A stretch of DNA of 64,000 bases from Saturnia japonica (lineage: Eukaryota > Arthropoda > Insecta > Lepidoptera > Saturniidae). The position numbers and the translations under genes were made by a program. Shown piece after piece: positions 34,050-46,054 of the stretch. Where the stretch lies: the NCBI GenBank assembly GCA_033032175.1, contig CM065313.1, positions 16,283,327-16,347,326 on the forward strand, written 5' to 3'. A model generated the notes under the pieces. That model did not search any database, was not told the DNA's origin, and was given only the letters and a program-made list of their open reading frames with translations. The stretch's first letter is position 1; each line of letters opens with the position of its first letter.

Positions 34050-34176
34050 ATATATTATAATTGGGGTTCCAAACTTGAGAGGCGTTTTCAAGATGGGCTC
34101 GGACAAAAGAGCAATAAAGAATTTTGAAAGTTTTAACTAACACACCTCAATTCGTTGGATAATCGAAATACAAATC

Positions 34177-34600
34177 CTAATGCTTTAGAAGCTTTTTGAC
34201 AATATTGCCGATATGCTTATCAAAGATCATTTTGAAGTCGAAAATAACATCGAAATCGCTAACAGTATTAACTCGTGTTAATGTAGATTCAAGTGTTTTA
34301 AAAATATATTTGTGTAAAAATGGATTGGGTTTACGGGTATATGTTATTATGTGACATTTCGCGACATTTAAATCTAATTTTGTATAGTAATTTTGTAACT
34401 TGTCTAAATCATTTTGAATGGAAACTGCACCGGAAATAGTTTTAAAAGGACAGACTTTTAAGGTCATATGCGTAGAGAAAAATTTTGCAAGTGGTAAAAA
34501 AGTTTTTATTGTATAAAAATAACTTAATGTTGAACAAATAATTAAAACTATGTTTATTTGTACAATATAAAAATTATTATTCCACAATAAAAAAAAAATT
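34177..34600 (-). pseudogene. LINE reverse transcriptase fragment
   Basis: On the minus strand the frame contains IQNDLDKLQNYYTKLDLNVA, then KCHIITYTRKPNP and an L-STLTRVNTVSDFDVIFDFKM block. This is the pattern following the YADD site in CR1/Jockey-type reverse transcriptases (LQ-DL--L--W----L-LN--KC). It resembles the related segment at 5890-6010. Only about 100 residues remain and the expected upstream catalytic site is absent. Confidence 0.65.
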
Positions 34601-36025
34601 AATTAACATTATAATCATTGATGGTTGATTACATCATGTTACACTTCCGTCACATGATGAACGATCTCTTTGTAAATTTATCCTCTACTAAACGTGCCAA
34701 AAGAAGTATAACTTAAAAAATACATATAGCGAGTGAGTTTTCTTTTTGTTTGAATAACATTCCTTTTTAAAATATTCACCCTTCACCATTGAAAACCAGC
34801 CTTTAAATGGATTAGATTAAGGTTTCCCCCAGGGAAAAGCCAAGGGCTAAATAATCACACGAGACCCCAACGTATTATTGATTTCAAACGACGTGAGACT
34901 ATATTTGTTCTATGTTCCCACTTGATGCCGGTACCACGCGATTGTGTGTAAGTTTCGAGGTCTCTTCACAATGTTTTTTTTCTTTGAGACCTTCCGATAG
35001 TATAAGTAACTATAAAGCATTATTGTATTGTAAAAAAAAGTTTTTGGTGAGAAGATAATAGCGTCCACGCCAACTTCACTCACTACTTGTCAAAATTGCA
35101 CCCATAGGTATTAAATAGTATTTGGTATACTCAATAAAAAACATCTAAGTGTAAATTAAAAAATCCTAACACTGTACCGCAAAATTTATTTCTCTTTGTT
35201 AATGGTTTTCCGATACAATGGAGATTTCATTTTAATTAATAAGAATAAAAACCTTTTATATTTTGCAAATTTATGTCCGGTTACGTGACATACAGCATAA
35301 TTTGTACATGATTTTGTTTTTCTGATCGTACATTTTTCACTGAAGTTGCACGTAAACATGCGAAGTCATATATAAGGTGGTTTGCCAATGTTCATATAAT
35401 CATTACACATTATTATCGTATTAAGCTATATTACTATGTTGTACTTATTATCTGCAAGGGTAAATGTGTGCATCTTGAAAATGATTGTTCTGTCTATTTG
35501 AAATAGTAAAGACCGGTTACGTGCCAGGATACAAGGTCACATTGTCTGACCCTAACGGACAATTTTAAATGTTAGATACGTAAGTCATACTTTTTATCGA
35601 TAGTAAAAATTCTTTAATAGGTAAAATAGTAATGAAAATACCGCCTAGTTGTTGTTCTTGTTTCTTTTTAGAAGATTCTGCTTTATTGTTACTGTTTCAC
35701 ATATTAAAGATAGATGTATTTTTTACATATTTATATCTTATTCTTAGTGCTATTCCTAAATGAAACACATCATTTGAAAATTCATTCAAAAATATTTTTT
35801 TGTAGCTAGCTACATGTTTTTCTGCATCAGTTCCTTGTAGTGTTATTAATATTATACATATAGTATACTAGCAACTACCCACAACTCTGTTCGTGTTAAT
35901 TACAATATTAAATGTAATGATAAATCATAACTTATATCACTTAGGAATAGTGTGAGTAGAAAAACATAATTTTATTGAAAAAAAAAGTTTAGTAATTCCT
36001 GTACCCTACTAGTATAACAACACTA
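34601..36025. other. non-coding DNA
   Basis: No gene or clear repeat. Composition is AT-rich throughout. Confidence 0.4.
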
Positions 36026-36029
36026 GCTG

Positions 36030-36603
36030 TGCCGCACAAAGCGGAAAAGATTTTTTGTTTGTTAGTTTATTTAAACACGCTAATCTCTGGAACTACCAAG
36101 TGGATTCAAAAAATTATTTCCAGATTCACGAGGAATAGTATAAGGCTATTTAACATTAGGCTGCAACTCTCAGCTAGCCTTAAAAATTGATTTTTGATAA
36201 CTAAGTCGGAAGTCGATGCACTCCGAAACTGCTTTATCCGCGTGCGCTGGCGTAATGGTTAATGATACGTAAATACTAAAAAAATATTGGTCCTTAGTAT
36301 ATCTAAGAAAGTTGGCGATAGCATATGCCTATCTCTTATACATAAACCACAGTAAGTTATTTTGCGTTTATTTTTTTGTTTAAGATTAAAAATTGATGTA
36401 TGAGCATTATTTTTAGGCATGGCATATTAATCCTTACTAACAAAAGTTACTTCATCATAAAGATAATTAGAAGATAATGGTACAATTTGTATTAATTTGT
36501 AGTTGCGGGAAGTGAGAGCAGTTATGATAGGTACACGGGTGCATTGGCGGCGCGGTGTTTGTCGGATAAAATTAACACGGGTGAAACCGTGTGGCACAAC
36601 TAG
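36030..36603 (+). mobile_element. non-autonomous Helitron, copy paired with 39018-39574
   Basis: It begins near AAAGCGGAAAAGATTTTTTG and ACACGCTAATCTCTGGAACT, the usual inner 5' module, and ends GTGAAACCGTGTGGCACAA plus CTAG|T. The whole length is colinear with the inverted element at 39018-39574 (shared GGCGTAATGGTTAATGATAC, CTTCATCATAAAGATAATTA and CATTGGCGG). No coding sequence is present; the minus-strand frame 36427-36783 runs across it. Confidence 0.65.
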
Positions 36604-36710
36604 TAGGCTATAAAATGCAAAACGAATTCTGAAATCTGACTGGGAGTTCCAGAGATTAGCGTGTTCAAACAAACAAATTATCTTTTGTGCTTTTGTAATA
36701 TTAGTATAGA
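36604..36710 (-). mobile_element. Helitron 5' end fragment, abutting the previous element
   Basis: On the minus strand it starts TCTATACTAATATTACAAAA, followed by the GCACAAAAGATAATTTG and AACACGCTAATCTCTGGAAC module, and stops exactly at the CTAG|T end of the plus-strand Helitron. Confidence 0.6.
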
Positions 36711-36850
36711 TTTCGTATTGTATTTTTAAAATGTTGAAATGTCTACAGAAAATAAGACAACCGAAAACATTATTTGTACGCATATTATATCCGTTTAATT
36801 ACATTTTATTGTTCGTGTTATATTAAGTAACTCTACTCTTTTAAATTTCA

Positions 36851-37110
36851 GGTATGTGACATATTCCATTTGTCATGGCGACGCGTCGCGCGGCGCGATG
36901 CGACGTGGAACTCCAGACGTAATTTCGCCTAATACCATCTGAAACGAAACGTAAGAGCGCTTGTACTTAAGGAAATTGTATTTGAAACTTGTTACCGAGC
37001 GAAAACTCTAAAAGCCTTTATCGGTGTAAGATCTCTTAGTTCGTATAACGTCGAAAAGCGAAGCGGTGATTCCTTCTATTCGATTTCCGCGTTGGACTAA
37101 ATACGGCCAA
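36851..37110 (+). other. CpG-rich exon-like island after a splice-acceptor sequence
   Basis: CTTTTAAATTTCAG ends at 36850 and is followed by a stretch clearly richer in CpG than its surroundings (GGCGACGCGTCGCGCGGCGC). Read with one base belonging to the previous codon, it gives an uninterrupted run of 30 codons ending GTPDVISPNTI before a stop. It does not match the repeats seen elsewhere. It could be a last coding exon, an untranslated exon or chance. I do not recognise the protein. Confidence 0.25.
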
Positions 37111-37395
37111 ACGTTTGTTTTTTATATTATACATGCTTTTTTGAAACTGGGATAGTATGGGGAATTTCAAACCATAGGGGATAAAGGGAAATCTATGTAA
37201 GTAAGCAAAAAGTGGAGGTAGCGCATTCAGTACCTGATGTTAATTTTGGTCTGGTTACCGCCTGACATTTTCTCGGTATAAAATGAATACACATTACTGG
37301 TACGTTGATATAAAATTAAATGATAAATAAGAATATTTTTTTATTTTTGCCTTGTGGGTTAGTTTCTTGCCCGGTTATATGTAATTTAGGCCATT

Positions 37396-37700
37396 AGAAC
37401 CAGAGTGACCTATTTGCTTTTTTCGATAAATTGATCAATTAACATATTAATAGTCTAAAAATGTGCTTTTACAAAACCACAATGTTTAAGTTATAACATA
37501 GATGATAACATGCATGATTTTAATAACTTTAGGCCATTCTAGTTTCGTAAAAGCACATTTTTAGATCATAAATATATTAATCAAGCCCGGTGAAGCTGTA
37601 CAAGCTGTCTAAGGCTTCGGGCCCCTACGGCTAACAGTATAGTCAGTTCGAAAAAAAAAAGTCAATTTATCAAAAAAATCAGATAAGCCACTCTGGTTCT
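37396..37700. mobile_element. foldback (long inverted repeat) element with a nested retroposon
   Basis: The left arm starts AGAACCAGAGTGACCTATTT, continues through CGATAAATTGATCAATTAAC and ends TCTAAAAATGTGCTTTTACA. The right arm is its inverse, from 37540 (GTAAAAGCACATTTTTAGAT) to 37700 (CACTCTGGTTCT). Without the insert the arms are about 105 bases each around a short AT-rich centre. A copy of the 101-nt retroposon (37584-37660) sits inside the right arm. Confidence 0.75.
37584..37660 (+). repeat. 101-nt retroposon, copy D (5' truncated)
   Basis: It reads AGCCCGGTGAAGCTGTACAA ... GGCTAACAGTATAGTCAGTT and ends in ten A. It interrupts the right arm of the foldback element at 37396-37700. Confidence 0.75.
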
Positions 37701-38898
37701 CGTGACCTCAATTTGTCTTAGCCGACCTACTCTTGTTTGGAACTATATTATAATAATAAAATAATAATAACAAAATTGAAAATAACCTGTTAAAGTTTAG
37801 TGATAAATGCTCTAAGTTATTTGGCGGGATCTTGATCTATCATGTGGTTGCTTTTATTTTAATCCATTGGATGATACTGGCCGCTTACCAGAGCAAGCTA
37901 GCTATTTCAAACATCTGTTCGTAGGATGCTAGAATACAAGTTAATCACAACCAAGAGGATGCGACGACTGGAAAGACTTAGAAAGGAGCAGTAGGGGGAC
38001 TTACCACGTATCCTGGTTGTATCTGCCACGATCCGAGGGTGCACCCTGAACTTCCTCACACGTCTTGAACAGTCTAAAACACTTCTAGAGCACTAGAAAG
38101 ACGTATTTCACCAGCTTTCCGATAGTTATAATTAATTTACAACGAAATTATGCAGAGCGTGTGTGTCACTGCAGTTCCGCGGCGGCCATTACACCGTTCT
38201 CGGTTTACGAAGAAATGCGCGGCAGATTTGCGCGCGTATTTTAAATACAATTGTGCCCCCAAGGAATTGGAGAAATTAGAAAGGGAAAAGGGATGTCGCA
38301 ACATCCATAGAGTTATGTTATTTGGCCCTATGTTATTAAGGAATTTTAGCGGCATTTTACGTGATAGAAATTTTGCACAAGTGAAGTGGATTATAAATAA
38401 TAACTAGAAGCATGCATTTTAAGCTTCCATAAAAACTCCCTGGACAATTATTTTTGATAAAGGGAGTCGCTTTCATCTTAGCTCTATGTTTGACGATTAC
38501 AAGAATAATTAGAAAAAAATTCTATTGACGTGATATTAGCAGAATTGTGCATGATCAGAGTTAATATTGAATTTTTGAAAAAGAAGTTTAGTACAATGGG
38601 TTTTCCAAGGAATATATCACACTGGCGCTTAGCCCTCGGCTTGATCGCGTCATAGTTGGGTTATGTCCAATCTTTTTTACTTTGTATCTGAATTGCTAAA
38701 TATAAATTTTCATAGATTTATCTTCAAAAATTACGGTTTTCATACAAAATTTCATACCCTTTCAGAAAGTGATGACTTTAGGGGTTGAATTTCCAAAAAT
38801 TCTTCTTTATTGCTCACGTACAGTGTAAAAAGAAATCGCATGCAAATTTTCACGGTCCTAGCCCCAGTAGCTTGGCCTGTGCGTTGATACGTTAACCC
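37701..38898. other. non-coding DNA with an uncertain reading frame
   Basis: The plus frame 38150-38407 (85 codons) has a lysine/glutamate-rich middle (APKELEKLEREKG) but no recognised domain, and an antisense frame overlaps it. I do not call it a gene. Confidence 0.3.
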
Positions 38899-38977
38899 GA
38901 TCCCTGTGAAGCTATTAAAGCCTCTAATAGCTCCAGGGCCTTTGAGTTTAACAGTATTGTCAGTTCGGAAATAAAAG
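38899..38977 (+). repeat. 101-nt retroposon, copy E (5' truncated, diverged)
   Basis: It reads GATCCCTGTGAAGCTATTAA ... CTCCAGGGCCTTTGAGTTTA and ACAGTATTGTCAGTTCGGAA followed by an A-rich end. It aligns over its length with copies D and F. Confidence 0.6.
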
Positions 38978-39017
38978 ATATGTTAATCAGTCAGTCAGTT
39001 ATCCTTTTATATACATA

Positions 39018-39574
39018 CTAGCTGGGCCCCATGAAATCACCAGTTTTAATTTTATCCGACAAACATTGCACCGCCAATGCACCCGAGTAGCTTCCCGCAC
39101 GTACAGATTATTATAATTATCTTTTATCTCTTAAACTATGTGTTCAAAAACATGCTACAAAGGGCAACATTTTACTTCATATAATAATTAATTATCTTTA
39201 TGATGAAGTAACTTTTGTTCATAAGGAGTAATATGCCATGTCTAAAAATAACAAATAGCTATCGCGGACTTTTTTTTAGATACTTTTTTAGAATATTGTA
39301 TTTATGTATCATTAACCATTACGCCAGCGCACACGTATAAAGCAGTTCCGGAGGGATTCCACTTCTGACTTACTTATCAAAAAACAATATTTAAAGCTAG
39401 CTGAGAGTTGTAGGCTAATGTTATAGCCCATTCTATTCCTCGTGCATCTGGCTATCAAATACAATAAGTATTTTTCGAATTCGACTGGTAGTTCCAGAGA
39501 TTAGCGTGTATAAAGAAACAAACAAAAAAAACTTTTCCGCTTTATTATATTATAAATAATAAATATAGTATAGA
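39018..39574 (-). mobile_element. non-autonomous Helitron, complete
   Basis: On the minus strand it starts TCTATACTATATTTATTATT, has the AAAGCGGAAAAG and CACGCTAATCTCTGGAACTA modules, and ends CATGGGGCCCAG + CTAG|T at 39018. It is the inverted partner of the element at 36030-36603. Confidence 0.7.
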
Positions 39575-41180
39575 TATAATTAGGAGAAAATTTGCAATAA
39601 CTCTAAACTTTTATTAAATTTCGATGGCAACTATAATTACTCGATTAATTTCATAGGAGTGGGACACCGCGTGGTTTAGTTCGCGTTCAATTGCATAACC
39701 GGTTATTACCTTGCTCTTGTTTAGACTCTGTGTTCTCACAGTTTTAACAACACACTTGTACAAGTGAAAGAAAAACAACTGTGGGAAATTTTGTTTTATG
39801 TCGACTTAAACATATGGGTTGCTTCTCTTCGTGGTAATTGTCCGACAGTTACGCTGAATTATTCAGTATCTTACGTATCGGAATACAAACATTGTTACTT
39901 TAACGTGACACCTAAAAAGGTTTAATTTTACTTTACCGCTTTGTATGACAAAATAATCCTATTTGTAGAACTGGAAAATATATCTTCAAAAAAGATGCAA
40001 CTTAAATTTGCCAGTCCGTTGACAGTCATTCTGTGAATATTTAAATGAAAGTTAGCTTTGGAAAAAATAGAAAACAAAACGTTATACTTGAGTGACGTGC
40101 GTAACAACTTAAAATGAAACTTTTTAACAAAATTAATTATTTGTTCCGAAATTGCGTCGGTGAGTCCACCGCCGCCGCCGCGCCGTCGCGAACATTCCCC
40201 GTTGCTGACAACCTAATTGTTTAAGGAAACAACTTTCAATTATACCTCGAATTTCAGACGTACTCATTTAAAACGAGCTAAAAACCTATAAATTTCGTAA
40301 TTGTAGGCCGAAACTCTTGGTAGGGGATAAAATAATGCGTAGTTGCGGTTTGGACCCTCCACACCTACAATTTTGGCATTTTAACTGTCTCATTATGGTC
40401 CTATTATTTGACTCCTGTAATTTTAGTCGCTGGAATGTATCGTGCGTGTACAAAAGCTTACAAAGTAGACATTTTCATGACATTGTTTATTTGTGTTTAT
40501 TATAACGTTGCAAATTTTGCTTCCAGTTGATTAGTTCTAATTTGCTAGTACTTCAGTGCTTGTTTTAGTGAAACGTTTTTTCTTTTTGACGTTATACTAC
40601 CCACGCAGTCACTTTAAATAATACTGATATTACTCAATAGTATAAGTATATACTAAAGCAGTAGTAATCACTTGTTAAATAGTCATGACATTGGCTTAAT
40701 ATCCCACTGGGCTGGGCTGAGTAAAAGTCGCTTTTGAACTAAATAAATTGTTAAATATAAGAATAATAATAAGTTACCTCTCTATATATGTAGCAAATCT
40801 CTATATATTATTTTTCAAATGTGCTTTATTTTTGGTTATATCCCCCTTAATTCTTTATTAAAATGAATGATCAAAACATCACTTTGAAGCTTATGTTCCT
40901 CACTATATGCGAAAAATAGACAAATAAAATTAATGTGTTCATTATACAATGTTTGAAGAACTTTAATAAATAAATCAAAAAGGAAATATATTCTTCTAAC
41001 ATATAAGAGGCACTATCTGTTAAGAAATTTATTAACGGACTTGATAGCTGTTAGATTGTTTACATTTTATAATGTGCGAAATATTCGCACGGGTCAATTT
41101 AGTATTGCTTTAATACTTATCAGTTACCCGTATAATAATATATTTATTTTCAAAATCATAGAAGAAAGTTGTTTTATTAA
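39575..41180. other. non-coding DNA with a weak exon candidate
   Basis: At 40114-40159 an ATG (AAAATGAAAC) opens 15 codons (MKLFNKINYLFRNCV) and runs into CG|GTGAGT, a strong donor, followed by a CCGCCGCCGCGCCGTCGCG patch. It may be a short first exon or chance. Nothing else is recognised. Confidence 0.25.
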
Positions 41181-41397
41181 CCTACTTTAAAAAAGAAGTA
41201 GGTACTCAATTCGAATGTATTTTTTTAAATGGCTGTTCAGCCATATAATTTCTTTGTTTAAGAACCTATTATTTAGATGATTCTTTTTTTGTTGAAAAGG
41301 AGATAACTCCATTTTAATTTATTGGCATTGGAGCTTCGACTTATAACATATATCAGGAAACTTCTGAAACTAATTGAAGTTGGTTTCATTTTTTGCT
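41181..41397 (+). repeat. MITE-like repeat, AACCGACTTC-ended family, copy 3
   Basis: It has TTAAAAAAGAAGTAGGTACT, ATTCGAATGTAT, GGCTGTTCAGCCATATAATT, TAGATGATTCTTTTTTTGTT, TTGGCATTGGA and a GAAGTTGGTTTC end, matching the other copies. Confidence 0.6.
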
Positions 41398-41740
41398 AAA
41401 AATTGTCATATGGAATTAACGTTGATTATACGAGAGGTGTGAAAAGAAACCGTACATAGTAGTTTCGGTGGCCAGACTACTGTCTACCTTGTCCACCATG
41501 AAAAAGGCTTCGTTCGACCAGTGACCGAGTTCCGTGGTGATTTTCAAACTTGTTAAGCAAAATTTATTAATAACCTTTAGAAATAACGTTGTCCGTGTAA
41601 TTAGCATAAAAAAGTCAAGTTCCAATTTAGAGAGTGTACAAAACTGTTTCTCGTTCGAATTTACATCAAAAATAAATAAAGAATGTGATGCGTCATGAGA
41701 AGCCTGGGAGATGTGATAAATATATATTTTAATATTGAAA

Positions 41741-41960
41741 CTAGCAGTGCCCGCGTCCCCGCTCGCGTCTACGACAGAAGAACTGGTAATGTTTATAAAA
41801 ATCGTAATTTCTTAAAACTTCAATAGCTTTTTATTTAATGAAGATATCGTGATATATATTTTTAAGGACCAACTATCTAAGGAGTAAAACTAAAAAATCA
41901 TAATTGTAATCTATCCAATAGTTTTTGCGTGATGCGTGCACAACGGCAAACTTCAATCAT
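41741..41960 (-). mobile_element. Helitron-like element fragment
   Basis: CTAGCAGTGCCCGCGTCCCC at the left is the inverted 3' terminus. Near 41921-41956, ATAGTTTTTGCGTGATGC ... CAACGGCAAACTTC matches the element at 365-700. Confidence 0.5.
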
Positions 41961-42820
41961 TTTTTTAATGTAGATATGGATAAATAAAAACGAAAAAATA
42001 ACATGTTCTTTTATATTAGCTCGGGACATCGACGATACTGCCCCTGATGATAAGTACAGGACAATCCAAACACAACAGTGACCACCGAGAGATCTAAATC
42101 CATCGGCGGTCGCCGCTGTAATACCGGCACGTATTAATTTAATTGAACAAAAGCGAGTCACTGTGACGAACTTTTTACCATATGCATGATTGTCGCAACC
42201 CTACCATCATTCGCCATCTCCATATCGCCACTTCCTCGTTCGTTGCTCAGCGGGGTGCACCACGTGCAGGTGAGATTAGCTTGGGCGTCTCAGTGCTGAA
42301 GATGTAATTCGACACCCTTTGCACCATGAACCATAAAATGGAGCATTAGGCCGAGACAATTTGCCGTGCTATTATTAAAAAAAACTAGAGTGCTAAATGG
42401 GAGATGAAAATAAAATATTTACTTGAAACTCAACGTCACTAAAACTGAAATGGATGTTCACAAAATTAGTTTGAAAATGGAAACGCTTGTCCGTTAGCGC
42501 ATCATTTCACATAATGCAATTTATTTAAATTAAAGACGCGTTTAATAGAATCTTTACAGGGCATGTCACAACAGTGTTCTGTTGATACATTCTGTTCCAA
42601 CTAAAGGTTTTTTTTTTCCTACTTTGAATAACTTATCATTGTAGAGCTTTTAACTTCAGGTGTCAGTAATCTTTATAATAGATTATCCCGAGGGAATGAG
42701 AGGACTCGTTGCATTACATTGTCTGCTTTCACAGTTAATTGATAAATTTATCAATTATCTTTAAGGACCAAATCAATATTAGTATATATTGTATTCTTAA
42801 TAAGTATAGTAAGCTTACTA
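41961..42820. other. non-coding DNA
   Basis: A GC-richer patch at 42015-42135 lies within the minus frame 41898-42161, which has no recognised domain. I see nothing else. Confidence 0.35.
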
Positions 42821-42822
42821 AG

Positions 42823-42935
42823 CTAATGAGGCAGTTATTAGTTAGTTTTAGTAGAAAGCTGTTATTTTAACTTTACAAACAGTTACTACAATTTTATTTC
42901 TTTCTACTAAAACTAACTAATAACTGCCTTATTAG
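42823..42935. repeat. 36-bp inverted repeat at a SINE/Helitron junction
   Basis: The left arm 42823-42858 (CTAATGAGGCAGTTATTAGT...) pairs with 42900-42935 at 35 of 36 positions around a 41-nt loop. The outer 11 bases of each arm are the head of SINE family 1. The inner 25 are flanking Helitron-like sequence. Confidence 0.85.
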
Positions 42936-43190
42936 CCTAGTGATTGTAAGCGCGACTGCTATGCTCGAGGTCCTGGGTTCGATTCTCAGGTCGAGAAAGG
43001 TGTTATTGGGGTTTTCTATAAAATGCTCAGTAGCAGCGCGGAGTTTGGCTTTATGCCCGATTGATGGCAATAGGCTCCGCCCCCTATGACAAGGGACTTA
43101 AAAACATACCCGTCAAACTGTGGGTGTAAAATTAGTACACCACTGCTTAATCCTTTGGGGATACAGGCTTATTATTATGTATGTCATATG
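42925..43190 (+). mobile_element. tRNA-derived SINE, family 1, copy 3
   Basis: The head TGCCTTATTAGCCTAGTGAT and B box region CCTGGGTTCGATTCTCAGGT are followed by the body and the tail GCTTAATCCTTTGGGGATAC + AGGCTTATTATTATGTATG. It is inserted in a plus-oriented Helitron-like sequence that resumes at about 43185 (TCATATGAAAGG). Confidence 0.75.
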
Positions 43191-43470
43191 AAAGGATACT
43201 AATTACAACAAAAACCAATTTTTTAAATTTTGTGTCTGTTTGTTTGTTCCGGCTAATTTTGATTTTGACACATTTTGACGGGACTTTCACTGTCAGATAA
43301 CTGATTTTATAAGGAGTAGATTAGACTACTTATAGTTCAGAAATATAATTAGGGTTCCGTGCAAATTAAATAAGCACTTTTATCATTAAAAAACCGCCGT
43401 GGGTAGAAGTGGGGTCACCACAATACCAACAGCAATCTGTAGTCTACGCGAGCGAAGCTGCGGTCATAGG
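43185..43470 (+). mobile_element. Helitron-like element, 3' part, degenerate
   Basis: ACAACAAAAACCAATTTTTT, TGTGTCTGTTTGTTTGTTCC, GACGGGACTTTCACTG and a GTCTACGCGAGCGAAGCTGC end match modules seen inverted at 53834-54067 and 57940-58225. The final CTAG has decayed. Confidence 0.5.
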
Positions 43471-45303
43471 TAGTCCTAAAATATTATACGTTAATATTAC
43501 TAAAATAATATTATGAAACGGCTTATATCCTAACCTAAATTTCTAGGAGAATTATTATGAGGGTCAAAATTATTTTCTAAACATCTGGCCATCTGTTACA
43601 TAACCGTAAAGATCACAACCACCAGTTGTGATATATCCAGTTTATGTCGCCAGAACCTTTATGTTAAACCTAATATACAGAGTTATTACATTATTTAGCT
43701 AAACGATATTTTATTTTAGGTTTAATTTTTTGAATTTCATGTTTTACCAAATAATAATGATATGATTTGGTATGTTACCGTGTATAATGTTGCTTTATGT
43801 AACAAGGTAATTTTAGAACGGTCTATAATTAATAAAAAGGATAACTACCACATCTTCTCACTAGTTATTATCGATAGATGCTACACACTCCGAACCGACA
43901 TGGTATCCTGACACTTGTAAATGTAAAACCTTATCCAATTACATTTCATTTCATCAGATAATTCATCGACATATCCCACACCGCAGAGGTCACTGACATG
44001 CCAATAGTTTTTGTTATTGAAATACATGGGTCGACAGAGCGATTAAACTTTGCACAGCGTGAGGCGTAGGCCCCATGTTTTATGGTTGTTTGTATTACGC
44101 ACGTGGGCGGAAATAGGTTAACGATCTGTGAATGATGAATCAGACAGTGGCTGCTCTTGAAAATTTCATCTTGTTTGGTTTAGTGTCATTTTAAAGCCTG
44201 TTCCCAAAACATGGGTTAATATTCCTCAATTTTTTTTTTTTGGCTATTTTACTATGTAGGCTGTTTTGCCAATGTCAATTGTGACAAATACACGTTATAG
44301 AATTTAGTTGCCAAATCTACTGTAGAATAACCAATAAACAAGACACATTGTCACAAAACAAAACAGTCATATACATAATACATACTTGTTATGGGAACTG
44401 CGGGGATAATATTAAACTATATTTTATGTTAAACATATAAATAAAAAGCGTAACTATCATTTATACAGACACGTATATAGACACGAACAAAGTACACATT
44501 ACAATTTTGTATTATCACGACAAATAAAGACACTAAATATTTCAATAATAGTAGAATACACATAATAGGTAAGTAATGTATTGACATTAAAAGAACGAGG
44601 AGTATTACAGGTTAGAAGATCATAATATAAAGACCAAGATAGCTTGGGACAATGAAAAAATATGTAATCCACGAATCCCTCATCAAGACCGCAATCACTT
44701 TCTCAATAAATAAAGCTATAAAATGCAAAAAGAATTTTTCATATCTGACAGGTCTTTTTCGAGATTAGAGCGTTAAAAAAACAATTTTTCAACTTTATAA
44801 TATAATTACATCAAAATACCACTGAATTTGCTTATTTAGTAAATTGTACGGAAGGCATAGTTACAATCTGATTAGTTGTTCAACTCACCTCATACGATTT
44901 AAATTTTAAACTGTAGTTAACATTACCTTTTACGATACAGTAACGGTCTCCCGCATTGGATTTCACAACGCCTAATCACATACCTAACTTGTGCTATCAG
45001 ATTAAATATAACACTTGGTTTCCTTGCATGAATACATTAGCACTTAAATGGTTGTTAATTCAGTGCCTTTTTGCTGTAGTTTAAGAGTTAGGTTATTCGT
45101 GTCAAAATATAAATGTTGCAAGTTCATCCTCTGCGATAGTAGTGGACATTTTAACCCCGACGCAAACAGAGGGATGTTATAAGTTTAACATGCTCCCAAA
45201 GAGCTGAACCAGTTTTGTTTTTTTTTTATTTGCAAACTCGATCAATGTGTTCTTAGGCAGGATTTAAAAAAAGGTCTTTTCAGTCATTACAGATTAACAG
45301 CTC
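43471..45303. other. non-coding flank of the BEL/Pao element
   Basis: No gene. 44725-44815 is a minus-oriented Helitron 5' fragment (CTATAAAATGCAAAAAGAAT ... GAGATTAGAGCGTT). The last five bases, AGCTC (45299-45303), are the left target duplication. Confidence 0.4.
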
Positions 45304-45818
45304 TGTTCCGGCCACCGGCTAAACCTACCGATGTCCGGATGGGTAAAATATTCCCAGATCAGACGCCTGGGGTTTTGAGTGCACTGTTTATGCGTGGTTG
45401 CGGATTCACCTACCCCAGCAAGAATGTAGCAGTAAAGCCCACTCACCTGGAGGTTTTCAGCGCTGCACCGAGTCGGTAGTCACGTAGCTGGCCGGCGACT
45501 CTTTTCCACTCGAAACTCACACCCGAAAACGTTTGTCCTGACGCTTCTCTAGTATATAGTTTTTTACACCTTGTTTTATCACGCAATTAACCTTAATAAT
45601 AATTAAAGGCAGTTTTTTCTTATAACACCACAAACAAATATGGCGGCAGCGGTAACTCGACTGCACGACGACTCATAGTGTTCAAACCGCGGTGCGCGTC
45701 GCCGGGGTTCTCACGCGCACGCATACCGACGACTGGATGCGAGTCATTTGAGCGAGCTCATAGCCAACCCCTACCAGGATAGGAAACCCTGACAACCACG
45801 CATTATTTGGCCCAAACA
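45304..45818 (-). repeat. BEL/Pao 3' LTR
   Basis: 515 bp, starting TGTTCCGGCCACCGGCTAAA on the plus strand and ending TTATTTGGCCCAAACA. It shows the same sequence as 52124-52638. It is markedly richer in G+C than its surroundings. Confidence 0.95.
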
Positions 45819-46054
45819 TAGCCCCCGGCTTGAAAGGGATTCCTTTCAATAGAGTATAAAAATAAAGTACCAATGACACATGAGCTAGAAAAGCCTATCA
45901 TGTCATAAATTCTCATAACATGAGGAAGTTTAGAAGTTAAAATTAATAAAATAATGTAATAATAACTAAATAAAGAAATGGGAATAAAATTATAAATTAA
46001 TCTACCTAAACTACATAAATAAGTATCTGTTTTCAATCCAGCATACATCTTAAC

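Noticed and set aside
38137..38407. Opposed frames near 38.2 kb
   Set aside because: Both strands are open over the same short interval and neither shows a domain or splice context.
45803..46048. Minus-strand 81-codon frame after gag-pol, possible envelope
   Set aside because: It is short, crosses into the LTR, has no signal peptide or recognised domain, and most BEL/Pao elements have no envelope.
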